The notes below the pieces were generated by a model that had not been told where the DNA came from, searched no databases, and was given only the letters and a program-made list of their open reading frames with translations. A stretch of 64,000 nt of DNA from Microbispora rosea (lineage in GTDB: Bacteria > Actinomycetota > Actinomycetes > Streptosporangiales > Streptosporangiaceae). Position 1 is the first letter of the stretch. Every line of letters starts with the position of its first letter. The stretch covers positions 148,891 to 212,890 of the forward strand of contig NZ_FTNI01000013.1 in the NCBI RefSeq assembly GCF_900156315.1, in the 5' to 3' direction. The position numbers were made by a program, and so were the translations under genes. Positions 16,607-25,258 of this stretch are shown here, piece by piece.

Positions 16607-17848
16607 ATGCCAATCCCCATCTACATGCTCGCACTTGCGGTCTTCGCCCAGGGGACCTCCGAGTTCATGCTGTCGGGCCTGGTGCCCGGCATCGTCCGTG
16701 ACCTTCAGGTGTCCGTCCCCGCCGCGGGGGCGCTGACGTCGGCCTTCGCCGTGGGGATGATCGTGGGCGCGCCCCTGACGGCCGTCCTCAGCCTGCGGTG
16801 GCCGAGACGGCGGGCGCTGCTCGTCTTCCTGACCATCTTCATGATCGTCCACGTGGCCGGCGCGGTCACCACCAGCTTCGGCGTTCTCCTGGCCGCCCGC
16901 GTCGCCGGAGCGCTGGCCAACGCCGGATTCCTGGCCGTGGGTCTCGCGGCGGCGACCGCCATGGCCGGGCCCGGCGCCAAGGGCCGGGCCGCCTCCGTAC
17001 TGCTCGGCGGGATCACGCTCGCCTGCGTCGCCGGGGTGCCGGCGGGCGCCGTGCTCGGCCAGGTGTGGGGCTGGCGCTCGGCGTTCTGGGCGGTGGCGGT
17101 CGTCTCGGTGCCGGCCGTCGTCGCGGTCGCGGTCGCCGTTCCGGCCATCCCGCCGGGGACGGCCATCCCGCCGGGGACGGCCATGTCACCGGACGCGGCC
17201 CCGCCACCGGAGGCGGTCGTGCCCGCCGCGCGACGCGAGCTGCGGGCGCTGCGCCGGCCCCGGCTGCTCGTGACCCTGCTGCTCGGCGCGCTGGTGAACG
17301 GCGCCACGTTCTGCACCTTCACCTACCTGGCTCCGCTGGTCACCGAGGTCGGCGGCTACGGCCCGGGCTGGGTGCCGGTGCTGCTGGCGCTCTTCGGCCT
17401 GGGGTCGTTCGCCGGGGTGTCGATCGGCGGCCGGATGGCGGACCGGCGGCCGATGCGGCTGCTGGTGCCCGGCGGCCTGGCCCTGACGGCCGGCTGGATC
17501 GTGTTCGCCGTGGCCGCGGGCAACCCGGCCGCCGTGCTCGTGCTCGTCTTCGTGCAGGGCGCGCTGTCCTTCGCCGTCGGCTCCACACTGATCACGCGAG
17601 CGCTCTACGCGGCGGCCGACGCGCCCTCTCTGGGCGGCGCGTTCGCGACCGCCGCCTTCAACGTGGGCGCGACCGCCGGTCCCCTGCTGGGCGGCGTCGC
17701 CATCGGCGCCGGGTTGGGCTACCGGTCACCGCTGTGGGTCAGCGCGCTGCTGGTGGCGCTGGCGCTGGCGCTCGCGGCGGCGGTGGCGGCGCGGAGGACC
17801 AGGACGACCGGCCGGCCGGCGTCCCCGACGCGCCGCGCCGCCCGCTGA
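16607..17848 (+). CDS. Cmx/CmlR-like MFS exporter (chloramphenicol-type efflux)
   Basis: 413 residues from ATG 16607 with GTGGAG just upstream; an open frame extends further 5' without a ribosome site. Twelve membrane segments are expected. The N-terminus (YMLALAVFAQGTSEFMLSGL), ALTSAFAVGMIVGAPL, LRWPRRRALL and VLLGGITLACVAGVPAGA closely follow the Cmx/Cml chloramphenicol exporters of corynebacteria and streptomycetes. Drug/proton antiport is therefore likely; the actual substrate is inferred. The central loop has a short direct repeat (A-I-P-P-G-T twice, then a related M-S-P-D unit). The gene stands alone behind the repeat array. Confidence 0.88.
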   Translation: MPIPIYMLALAVFAQGTSEFMLSGLVPGIVRDLQVSVPAAGALTSAFAVGMIVGAPLTAVLSLRWPRRRALLVFLTIFMIVHVAGAVTTSFGVLLAARVAGALANAGFLAVGLAAATAMAGPGAKGRAASVLLGGITLACVAGVPAGAVLGQVWGWRSAFWAVAVVSVPAVVAVAVAVPAIPPGTAIPPGTAMSPDAAPPPEAVVPAARRELRALRRPRLLVTLLLGALVNGATFCTFTYLAPLVTEVGGYGPGWVPVLLALFGLGSFAGVSIGGRMADRRPMRLLVPGGLALTAGWIVFAVAAGNPAAVLVLVFVQGALSFAVGSTLITRALYAAADAPSLGGAFATAAFNVGATAGPLLGGVAIGAGLGYRSPLWVSALLVALALALAAAVAARRTRTTGRPASPTRRAAR

Positions 17849-17924
17849 CCACCGGAAGGTGAACGCCGGCCGCTGACCGCCGGCCGACGAACGCCGGAAG
17901 GCGAAGACCTGGAAGACGGCCGCG

Positions 17925-19343
17925 TCAGGAGTACAGGACCGACAGGAACCGGACGAGGATCGCCTCGCGGGTGGCGGCAGGCAGCGCGTCGAGCACGGCG
18001 TTCACCACCGCCATCCCGGGCTGTCCCGTCGCCGTGAGGTCGATTCCCACCGACGCGGCGAGCTCGGCGAACGTGGCGTCGTCCAGCGCGTCGAGGTCGA
18101 GGGACGTGATGAGCTCGGGCAGGCCCTCGGGCACGTCGGCCGGTCCCCGTCGCCGGGCGGCGTCGGCGGCCTCGGCGATCACCTCCAGCATCGCGTCCAC
18201 GCCCGCCAGCGTCACACCGGTGACCGTCACGTGGATGTTGGCCGGGATCCCGGCGTACGACAGCTGCGGCTGAAGGAACCAGCCGAGCCGGCGCGCCTCG
18301 TCGGCCAGCACGAAGACGTCCACCTCGGCGGATCCGGCGATCGCGACCAGCGCGGCCTCCGGCTCCCCGAGCACCCGCAGCCCGGGGATCTTCCCCACAC
18401 CCTCGGCCAGCCGGCGGGTCGCCTCCAGCGTCCTGCGGCCGAGTTCCAGGTAGCCCTCCCGGCCGAGGGCCTGCAGGGTGGCCCAGGCGCCGCCGAGCGG
18501 CCCGGCCGACCGCGAGCTCTGCACGGTCGCGTTGATGATCGTGTAGCCGGGCCAGGCCGCCGAGGCGAAGTAGGCCCGGCGGCGCAGCTCCGCGTCGCGG
18601 AACAGCAGCACCGACGCCCCCTTCGGCGCGTACCCGAACTTGTGCAGGTCGCACGAGATCGAGGTGACGCCGGGCACGGCCAGGTCGAACGGCGGGATCG
18701 CGGCGCCCGCCTCGCGCAGCCACGGCAGCAGCCAGCCGCCGACACAGGCGTCCACGTGGCACGGCACACCGCGCGCGGCGGCCAGCGCGGCGACCTCCTC
18801 GACCGGGTCGACGACGCCCTGCGGGTAGGAGGGGGCCGACGCCACCGCCAGCGCCGTACGCTCGTCGAGCGCCGCCTCGAACGCCGGGACCGAGGCCCGG
18901 TAGGTCACCGGGTCGACGGGGACCGGCACGATCTCCATGCCGAGGTAGTGCGCGGCCTTGTGGAACGCCGGGTGCGCGGTGACCGGCAGCACGACCCGGG
19001 TCGTGCCCGGGCGGGCGTCGCGGGCGGCCTTCACCGCCAGCATGATCGACTCGGTGCCGCCGCTGGTGAATATCCCCGGCGCGCCCGGACGGCCGAGCAA
19101 CTCGGCGACCGCCCCGACCACCTGCCGCTCCAGCGCGACCATGCTGGGGAAGGCGGTCGGGTCGAGCATGTTGACCTCGAGCATCTCCGCGTACGCCCGG
19201 TGCGCGGCCTCGTGCACCTCCGGCAGGCCGGTGTCGTAGACGTAGGCCGTCACCTTGCCGCCGCGCACCGGCAGGTCGGCCGCCTTCAGGGTGGTCAGCT
19301 CGGCGAGCAGCTCGGTGACGGGCCTGCCGTGTTCGGGAAGCAT
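17925..19343 (-). CDS. PLP-dependent decarboxylase/lyase (group II, sphingosine-phosphate-lyase-like)
   Basis: 472 residues from ATG 19343; the frame runs on upstream but only as a shadow of the kinase gene. PLP sites are clear: SGGTESIMLAVKAARD (94-109), HVDACVGGW (196-204) with the cofactor Asp, and Schiff-base Lys235 in CDLHKFGYAPKG. The pattern is nearer to sphingosine-1-phosphate lyase and archaeal tyrosine decarboxylase than to glutamate decarboxylase. It likely cleaves or decarboxylates an amino compound; the substrate is unknown. It lies eight bases behind the histidine kinase gene, apparently in one operon. Confidence 0.88.
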   Translation of the reverse strand: MLPEHGRPVTELLAELTTLKAADLPVRGGKVTAYVYDTGLPEVHEAAHRAYAEMLEVNMLDPTAFPSMVALERQVVGAVAELLGRPGAPGIFTSGGTESIMLAVKAARDARPGTTRVVLPVTAHPAFHKAAHYLGMEIVPVPVDPVTYRASVPAFEAALDERTALAVASAPSYPQGVVDPVEEVAALAAARGVPCHVDACVGGWLLPWLREAGAAIPPFDLAVPGVTSISCDLHKFGYAPKGASVLLFRDAELRRRAYFASAAWPGYTIINATVQSSRSAGPLGGAWATLQALGREGYLELGRRTLEATRRLAEGVGKIPGLRVLGEPEAALVAIAGSAEVDVFVLADEARRLGWFLQPQLSYAGIPANIHVTVTGVTLAGVDAMLEVIAEAADAARRRGPADVPEGLPELITSLDLDALDDATFAELAASVGIDLTATGQPGMAVVNAVLDALPAATREAILVRFLSVLYS

Positions 19344-19351
19344 GCGACTCC

Positions 19352-20764
19352 TCAACGTGCCAGGGGGATCCGGACGACGGCGCGCAGTCCGGGGGAGGCG
19401 TCCTCCAGGTGGACCGTACCGCCGTGGGCCTCGACCGTGGTGCGCACGATCGCGAGACCGAGCCCGGCGCCGCCGTCGTCGCGGCTGCGCGCGTCGTCGA
19501 GCCGGGTGAACCGGTCGAAGACCCGCTCCCGGTCCTCGGGCGGGATGCCCGGCCCGTCGTCGGTGACGGTGAGCTCGGCGGCGCTCCCCACGGCGCGTAC
19601 GCCGATCCTGACCGCCGACGCCGCGTGCCGCAGGGCGTTGTCGACGAGGTTGGCGAGCACCCGCCGCAGGTCCAGCGCGTCGCCCAGCACGACGGGAGCC
19701 GCGCCGGGCGGGAGGTCGAGGCCGAGGCCGTACCGCTCGGCCGTACGGCGGGCCATCTCGGCCAGGTCGACCGGCTCCCGGCGGCCGGTGCGGCCCTCGT
19801 CGAGCCGGGCGAGGGCGAGCAGGTCCTCGGCCAGGCGGGACAGCCGGAGGGTGTCCTCCAGCACCCCCTCGGCCGTCTCCTTCCAGTCCTGCCCCTCCGG
19901 GTGGCTGAGCGCGACCTCCAGCTGGAGCCGGATGCTCGCGAGCGGGCTGCGCAACTCGTGCGCCGCGTCGGAGACCAGCGCCCGCTGGCGCGCGTCGGCC
20001 TCCTCCAGCCGCCCGAGCATGTCGTTGAGGGTCGTGGCGAGCGCGTGCACCTCGTCGCGCGCCTCGGGCACCGGCAGCCGGCGTGACCGCGCGGTGGCGC
20101 CCACCTCGGCCGCGCCCCGCCGCAGCAGCGCGATCGGCCGCAGCGTGCGCCCGGCGACCAGCCACGAGACCGCCGCCAGCAGCGCGAGCAGGAGCGGCAT
20201 GCCGGCGATCAGCACATGGCCGATGGTCACCAGGCTGCTCTCCACCTCGCCGAACGACCGGGCCACGATCACCGTCACGCCGCGGTCCGCGCTGAGCGCC
20301 CGCACCCGCAGCGGCCCCGGCAGCGCGTACGGCCGGCCGTCGAGGAAGTCGGGCTCGCCGGTGCGCACGGCGGCCTCCCGCGCCTGCGCGGACAGCAGGG
20401 GGACGAGGCGGTCGGTGTTCGGGGTGGCGTCGACGATCCGCCCGTCGCGGTCGAGCACCTGCACGATCGTGTTGTCCACCGAGACGACGGGATCGGACAG
20501 CCGGTTCGCGTCCGACAGCGCGACGATCTCACGTCCCCGCTGGTAGACCTGGTCGTCGATGCTCCGGACGAGCGCCTCGCCGAGCACCGCGACGAACACG
20601 TACGCCGATCCGGCCAGGGCGAGCGCCAGCACGGCCGTCGCCGCCGCGGTGACCCGGAACCGCAGGCTCTGCCGCCGCCACCACGTCACCGGGCGCGCGA
20701 GCACGGCAACACCGGCGCCACGTGATCCGGGCGCGGATGATGGGGGCGGGGGTGACGCGGGCAC
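19352..20764 (-). CDS. Membrane sensor histidine kinase
   Basis: 470 residues from GTG 20764, two bases after the regulator's stop. Two membrane segments (about 42-62 and 190-210) enclose an outer sensor domain of about 125 residues with no recognised motif. A HAMP domain follows (RTLRPIALLRRGAAEV). The H-box is SDAAHELRSPLASI with the phosphorylated His, then N-box LANLVDNALRHA, G1 DDGPGIP and G2 GGAGLGLAIV. It pairs with the preceding OmpR-type regulator. The following PLP lyase gene is probably part of the same transcript. Confidence 0.93.
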   Translation of the reverse strand: MPASPPPPSSAPGSRGAGVAVLARPVTWWRRQSLRFRVTAAATAVLALALAGSAYVFVAVLGEALVRSIDDQVYQRGREIVALSDANRLSDPVVSVDNTIVQVLDRDGRIVDATPNTDRLVPLLSAQAREAAVRTGEPDFLDGRPYALPGPLRVRALSADRGVTVIVARSFGEVESSLVTIGHVLIAGMPLLLALLAAVSWLVAGRTLRPIALLRRGAAEVGATARSRRLPVPEARDEVHALATTLNDMLGRLEEADARQRALVSDAAHELRSPLASIRLQLEVALSHPEGQDWKETAEGVLEDTLRLSRLAEDLLALARLDEGRTGRREPVDLAEMARRTAERYGLGLDLPPGAAPVVLGDALDLRRVLANLVDNALRHAASAVRIGVRAVGSAAELTVTDDGPGIPPEDRERVFDRFTRLDDARSRDDGGAGLGLAIVRTTVEAHGGTVHLEDASPGLRAVVRIPLAR

Positions 20765-20766
20765 GC

Positions 20767-21441
20767 TCAGCCGCCGTCGCTCGCGAGCCGGTAGCCGGCG
20801 CCGCGCACGGTCTGCAGGGCGGCGCGGCCGAAGGGCGTGTCGATCTTCCTGCGCAGATATCCGACGTACACCTCGACCACGTTCGGATCGGTGTCGTAGG
20901 TGTCCCACACGTGCTCCAGGATCTCCGGCTTCGACACCACCTCGCCCGACCGGCGCATCAGGTATTCGAGCAGGGCGAACTCCCTGGGCGTCAGCTCGAC
21001 CGGCGCCTCGCCCCGCGTGACCGCCCGCGCCGCCGGGTCGAGCGACAGGTCGCCCGCGCGCAGCACGGAGGGCCTGCGGCCGCCGCCCCGGCGCAGCAGC
21101 GCCCGGAGCCGGGCCACCAGCACCACGTACGAGAACGGCTTGGTGAGGTAGTCGTCGGCGCCGAGGTCGAGCCCGTCGGCCATGTCGTACTCGCCGTCCT
21201 TGGCCGACAGCATGAGGATCGGCACCCAGTTCTCCTCCGCGCGCAACTGCTTGCACACGTTGTAGCCGGACAAGCCGGGAAGCATGATGTCGAGCACGAC
21301 CACGTCGTAGTCGCCGACGCGCGCCAGGTGCAGGCCCTCGTTTCCGTCGTGTGCCAGGTCGACGGCGAAGCCCTCCGCCTGCAGCCCCCGGCGCAGCGCC
21401 GCCGCCATCCGCCGCTCGTCCTCCACCACCAGAACCCGCAT
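20767..21441 (-). CDS. OmpR/PhoB-type response regulator
   Basis: 224 residues. The receiver domain has acidic pocket E7-D8, phosphorylated D51 in VVVLDIMLPG, T/S switch at S79 and K101 in DDYLTKPFSY. A winged-helix effector domain occupies about 130-220 (LTPREFALLEYLMRRSGEVV, VYVGYLRRKID, TVRGAGYRL). First gene of a regulator-kinase-lyase operon and divergent from the LolA-like/ABC genes. The shared 135-base upstream region contains repeated CTCAG motifs that could be its binding site. Confidence 0.94.
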   Translation of the reverse strand: MRVLVVEDERRMAAALRRGLQAEGFAVDLAHDGNEGLHLARVGDYDVVVLDIMLPGLSGYNVCKQLRAEENWVPILMLSAKDGEYDMADGLDLGADDYLTKPFSYVVLVARLRALLRRGGGRRPSVLRAGDLSLDPAARAVTRGEAPVELTPREFALLEYLMRRSGEVVSKPEILEHVWDTYDTDPNVVEVYVGYLRRKIDTPFGRAALQTVRGAGYRLASDGG

Positions 21442-21483
21442 TGCCCCAGTGTGGCCCCTTTCGCCTGTGCGGGCGCGGCCGGC

Positions 21484-21509
21484 CTGAGAGCCCTCTCAGT
21501 CCGTCTCAG
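21484..21509. promoter_or_regulatory. Candidate operator of the divergent two-component/LolA-ABC region
   Basis: CTGAGAG-CC-CTCTCAG (21484-21499) is a perfect 16-bp palindrome. The hexamer TCTCAG occurs at 21494 and again at 21504, ten bases apart, as expected for direct-repeat sites of OmpR-type regulators; related TCTCGG copies lie at about 21529-21540. It sits between the divergent regulator and LolA-like genes, so it could control both. No experimental consensus is known to me. Confidence 0.5.
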
Positions 21510-21576
21510 CGTCGGCACAGGAACGTCTCGGCAGTCTCGGGTTGTCAGGTTTTCCGCCCATAGTGGGAGATGTGAA

Positions 21577-22794
21577 ATGGCGAAGAGAACCCGCGCCGTG
21601 AGGTGGGGAGTGCCGGTGGCGGCGGTGGCCGTGGTGGCGGCTGCCGTGGGGACGGGGCCGGTGATCGCGGCGGTGCGCAGCGACCCGTCCCTGCCGGACC
21701 GTACGGCGGAGCAACTGCTGGCCGACGTCGCGCGCACCTGGCAGAACGGCCGGATGCCGCAGATGTCCGGCACGATCGTCGAGACCGCGTCGCTCGGCCT
21801 GCCCGCGCTGCCCGGCCTGTCGGGCCTGTCCGGGCCGGGCGGACCGTCCGGCGCCTCGCCGGCGTCGCTGCTGTCGGGGTCGCACCAGCTCAAGATCTGG
21901 TACGCGGGGGAGGACAGGTTCCGCCTCATGCTGCCGGGGGAGATGAGCGAGACCGACCTCGTCGCCGACGGCGGCACGGTGTGGCTGTGGGACAGCGCCG
22001 CCAACAAGGCGACCCGTCTCACCGTCCCCGCGGCTCCCGAAGGCGGACACGGCGGCGGGCACGGGGGCGGGCACGGCGGCGCCTTCCCGATGCGGCCGGG
22101 AGCCGCGTCACCGTTCGCGTCACCGTTCGCGACGCCGGAACAGGCCGCGCGGCAGGCGCTGCAGGCGGCCGGGACCGACACGGCGATCAGCGTCGGCGAC
22201 GTCGTCACGGTCGCGGGCCGCGCGGCCTACCAGATCGTGCTGACGCCGAAGTCGGCCGATTCGCTGATCAAGGACGTCCGGGTGGCGCTCGACGGCGAGA
22301 AGCTGATGCCGCTGCGCGTCCAGGTGTACGCCAAGGGGGCGGCCGAGCCGGTCTTCGAGGTCGGTTTCGAGTCGCTGTCGTTCACCGCTCCCGCGCCGGA
22401 GAACTTCTCCTTCACGCCGCCGCCCGGCGCGAAGGTCGAGCAGGGGACGGCCACCCCTCCGCAGGACCACCGGCCGGAGGCGCTCGCCGAGGCGCACGAC
22501 CGGGGCCGCGTCGTCGGCTCCGGCTGGGACAGCGTGCTCGTCACCTCCCTGCCCGACGTTCCCGCGCAGGACGTTCCCGCCCAGCAGCAGGACGGGAAGG
22601 GACGTGACGGCATGGACGTGACCGCGCTGCTCGACGGCCTGAAGGGGGCGGCCACCCCCGTCAGCGGGGAGTGGGGCAGCGGCCGGCTGCTGCGCACGAA
22701 GGTGGTGTCGATCCTGGTCACCGACGACGGCCGCCTGCTCGCCGGCGCCGTGGCCCCGGAGGCCCTTTACCGCGCGGCCGGTGTGAAGGGATGA
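21577..22794 (+). CDS. LolA-like/outer sigma-regulator-like secreted protein with membrane anchor
   Basis: 405 residues from ATG 21577 (GGGAGA upstream). An N-terminal hydrophobic segment (VPVAAVAVVAAAVGTGPVIAAV) acts as signal or anchor. The body has the pattern of the LolA-like superfamily: ADVARTWQNGRMPQMSGTIVE, WYAGEDRFRLMLPGEMSET, LVADGGTVWLWDS and LMPLRVQVYAKGAAEPVFEV. Such domains bind acyl chains or lipoproteins. A Gly/His insert (GGGHGGGHGG) lies near 168-178 and an LPGLSGL stretch near 80-90. It is followed, with ATGA overlap, by an ABC ATPase and a permease, so it may hand lipid-like cargo to or from that transporter. Confidence 0.8.
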   Translation: MAKRTRAVRWGVPVAAVAVVAAAVGTGPVIAAVRSDPSLPDRTAEQLLADVARTWQNGRMPQMSGTIVETASLGLPALPGLSGLSGPGGPSGASPASLLSGSHQLKIWYAGEDRFRLMLPGEMSETDLVADGGTVWLWDSAANKATRLTVPAAPEGGHGGGHGGGHGGAFPMRPGAASPFASPFATPEQAARQALQAAGTDTAISVGDVVTVAGRAAYQIVLTPKSADSLIKDVRVALDGEKLMPLRVQVYAKGAAEPVFEVGFESLSFTAPAPENFSFTPPPGAKVEQGTATPPQDHRPEALAEAHDRGRVVGSGWDSVLVTSLPDVPAQDVPAQQQDGKGRDGMDVTALLDGLKGAATPVSGEWGSGRLLRTKVVSILVTDDGRLLAGAVAPEALYRAAGVKG

Positions 22795-23900
22795 CCGAGC
22801 CCACGCACCGCGGACGAGCGGGGATCGCGGTGGGCCCGGTGGGCCCGGTGGACGCGGTGGACGCGGTGGACGCGGTGGACGCGGTGGACGCGGTGACGGT
22901 GGGCACGCGCGCGGGGGCGCCACGGGAGGACACCGGGGCGCCCCCGCCCTCCCCCGAGGCCGCCGCGGCGTCCGCCATCGTCACGTCCGGTCTCACCAAG
23001 CGCTTCCGCGGCGGCCACGTGGCCGTCGACGGCGTCGGCCTGGCCGTGCCGCGCGGATCGGTCTTCGGCTTCCTCGGCCCGAACGGCTCGGGCAAGACCA
23101 CGACGATCCGCATGCTGCTCGGCCTGGTCGCCCCGACCTCGGGCACCTGGTCGCTGCTCGGGACGCCCATGCCGGCCGGGCTGGCCCGGGCGCTGCCGCG
23201 CGTCGGCGCGGTGGTCGAGGGGCCGGCCTTCTATCCGTACCTGTCGGGGGAGGCCAACCTGCGCCGCTTCGACGCGGCCGATCCGGCGGCCGACGCGCGT
23301 ACGGCGCGCGCAAGGATCGGCGCGGCGCTGGAGCGGGTGGGACTGACGGCGGCGGCGGGCAAGCGCTACCGCACCTACTCGCTCGGCATGCGCCAGCGCC
23401 TGGCCATCGCGGCCGCGCTGCTGGTTCCGAGGGAGCTGCTCGTGCTCGACGAGCCGACCAACGGACTGGACCCGCAGGGCACCCGCGAGGTCCGCACGCT
23501 GATCAGGAGGATCGCCGAGGACGGCACGACCGTCTTCGTCTCCTCCCACCTGCTGAGCGAGGTCGAGCAGATGTGCACCCACCTCGGCGTCATGCGCACC
23601 GGCAGGCTCGTCGCCCAGGGCCCGATCGCCGCGCTGCGCGCGTCGGGCGAGGAGCCGCGCCTGCGGGTGGAGACGCCGGACGCGGACGCGGCGGCGGCCG
23701 TGCTTGCCGGGGCCGGGCTCGGCGACGTGCGCGCCGCGGACGGCGAGGTGACGGCGGTCATCGGCGCCCGGGCGCCGGAGGAGATCTGCGCGCTGCTCGT
23801 CGGCGAGGGCGTGGCCGTGCGCGGGTTCGCCGTGGTGCGTCCCACGCTTGAGGAGGTCTTCGTCGGCCTGACGGGGGAGGGGTTCGATGTCGGTGCGTGA
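22791..23900 (+). CDS. ABC-2 exporter ATPase (CcmA/NatA type)
   Basis: 369 residues from ATG 22791, which overlaps the previous stop. Walker A is GPNGSGKTT (96-104), the signature YSLGMRQRLAIA, Walker B LLVLDEPTNGLDP, and the switch His in VFVSSHLL. An extra N-terminal tail of about 60 residues carries five V-D-A repeats from a 9-bp unit. The C-terminal domain (about 290-369) is the regulatory extension common in this type. Forms an exporter with the next gene; cargo unknown, perhaps the antimicrobial or lipid sensed by the divergent two-component system. Confidence 0.93.
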   Translation: MTEPTHRGRAGIAVGPVGPVDAVDAVDAVDAVDAVTVGTRAGAPREDTGAPPPSPEAAAASAIVTSGLTKRFRGGHVAVDGVGLAVPRGSVFGFLGPNGSGKTTTIRMLLGLVAPTSGTWSLLGTPMPAGLARALPRVGAVVEGPAFYPYLSGEANLRRFDAADPAADARTARARIGAALERVGLTAAAGKRYRTYSLGMRQRLAIAAALLVPRELLVLDEPTNGLDPQGTREVRTLIRRIAEDGTTVFVSSHLLSEVEQMCTHLGVMRTGRLVAQGPIAALRASGEEPRLRVETPDADAAAAVLAGAGLGDVRAADGEVTAVIGARAPEEICALLVGEGVAVRGFAVVRPTLEEVFVGLTGEGFDVGA

Positions 23901-24720
23901 GAACGGGAGGCGGCACCTGACGCGGCTGCTGGCCTCCGAGATCGGGCTGACGTTCCGCCGCCCGCGCAACCTCGCGATGCTCGGGGTGCTCGCGGTCGTG
24001 CCGGTGCTGGTCGGCGTCGCGGTGCGGGTCGCGTCGGGCGGCGACGTGGGCGGCTCGATCATCGGCCAGATCGCCGGCAACGGCCTGATGCTGACCTTCG
24101 CCGCGTTCGCCGTCATGACGCCGATCGTGCTGCCGCTGACCGTGGCGGTCGTGGCCGGCGACGCGATCGCCGGCGAGGCGAGCCAGGGCACGCTGCGCTA
24201 CCTGCTCGTCGCGCCGGCCGGCCGGACCAGGCTGCTGCTGGTGAAGTACGCCAACGTCGTGGTCTTCTGCCTCGCGGCGTGCGCGCTGGTGGCGCTGTCG
24301 GCGCTGGTGGCCGGGCTGGTGCTGTTCCCGGCCGGGCCGGTGACGCTGCTGTCGGGCACGACGATCCCGGCCGCCGATGCCCTGCTGCGCGCCGGGGTGG
24401 TCGTCCTGTACGCCGCCGCGGGGATGGCCGCGCTCGGCGCGGTCGCGCTCGCGGTCTCCACGCTGACCGAGGCGCCGATCGGGGCGGTGGCCACGAGCGT
24501 CGTGCTGGTGGTGGTCAGCCAGGTCCTGAGCGCGATCCCGCAGGTGGCGGCCGTACGGCCGGTCCTGCTGACCTCGTGGTGGGGGGCGTTCGACGGGGCG
24601 TTGCGGGCGCCGGTGGCGTTCGACCAGATGGGACAGGGGCTGCTCGCCTTCGCCGCGTACGTCCTGGTTTTCGGCTCCCTCGCCTGGTCGCGCTTCACGA
24701 GTAAGGACATCACGGCGTAA
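23887..24720 (+). CDS. ABC-2 type permease
   Basis: 277 residues, overlapping the ATPase gene by 14 bases. Six hydrophobic segments are visible, with the ABC-2 pattern of a first cytoplasmic helix followed by FRRPRNLAMLGVLAVVPVLVG and the coupling region GDAIAGEASQGTLRYLLVAPAG. It forms the membrane part of the exporter. Last gene of the LolA-like/ATPase/permease operon. Confidence 0.9.
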   Translation: MSVRENGRRHLTRLLASEIGLTFRRPRNLAMLGVLAVVPVLVGVAVRVASGGDVGGSIIGQIAGNGLMLTFAAFAVMTPIVLPLTVAVVAGDAIAGEASQGTLRYLLVAPAGRTRLLLVKYANVVVFCLAACALVALSALVAGLVLFPAGPVTLLSGTTIPAADALLRAGVVVLYAAAGMAALGAVALAVSTLTEAPIGAVATSVVLVVVSQVLSAIPQVAAVRPVLLTSWWGAFDGALRAPVAFDQMGQGLLAFAAYVLVFGSLAWSRFTSKDITA

Positions 24721-24784
24721 GTGCTGCCCTTTACCGTTCTTTATCGCTAGTGTTGCCGCGGACCTCTCACCCAAGGCGGTGTTC

Positions 24785-25258
24785 ATGCGGCACTTCTTCG
24801 GGCTGCTCCTTGGCGTTGTCGTCGCGGCGGCTCTTCTCCTCGGTGGTGGATGGGCGTCCCAGGAGGCGGTCCGGGGAGCGGCACAGAGCGTCGACCCGGC
24901 CAAGGACACCCGGATGCTGATCGCCCTCGGTGTGATGGCCGTCGTGGGCCTGCTGCTCGGGCTGGTGCTGGTCGGCCGGGTGTCCCCGCTGGCGACGTTC
25001 GTGCCGTCGATGGCGCTGCTGGCCTGGACCGTGGTCTACGTCCTCGACGTGTCGCGCGCCGCGAGCCTCGTGCCCTCCGGCCCCTCGGTGCAGGCCGAGC
25101 TGCTGCAGGCCGGCCGCGGGATGCTCATGCTGCTGTCCACCGGCGTGTACGGCCTGCTCGGCGTCGCGCTGTTCCTCCCGGTGCTCATGCCGTCGCGCTG
25201 GGCCCGTCCGGAGCCGGACGAGGAGCAGGAGGAGTACGAGGAGTCGTACGGCTTCTGA
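24785..25258 (+). CDS. Unknown integral membrane protein with acidic tail
   Basis: 157 residues from ATG 24785; AAGG at 24773 is spaced better for it than for GTG 24779. Four hydrophobic segments (about 5-22, 44-62, 69-88 and 108-130). The C-terminus is strongly acidic (PEPDEEQEEYEESYGF). I do not recognise the family; similar four-span proteins with charged tails are common in actinobacteria. It starts 64 bases after the permease gene. Its last 74 bases overlap the convergent ABC ATPase gene. Confidence 0.75.
   Translation: MRHFFGLLLGVVVAAALLLGGGWASQEAVRGAAQSVDPAKDTRMLIALGVMAVVGLLLGLVLVGRVSPLATFVPSMALLAWTVVYVLDVSRAASLVPSGPSVQAELLQAGRGMLMLLSTGVYGLLGVALFLPVLMPSRWARPEPDEEQEEYEESYGF

Noticed and set aside
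19352..21256. One large fusion of response regulator and kinase in one frame
   Set aside because: The upstream part is an out-of-frame shadow of the regulator gene; the kinase has its own GTG two bases after the regulator stop.
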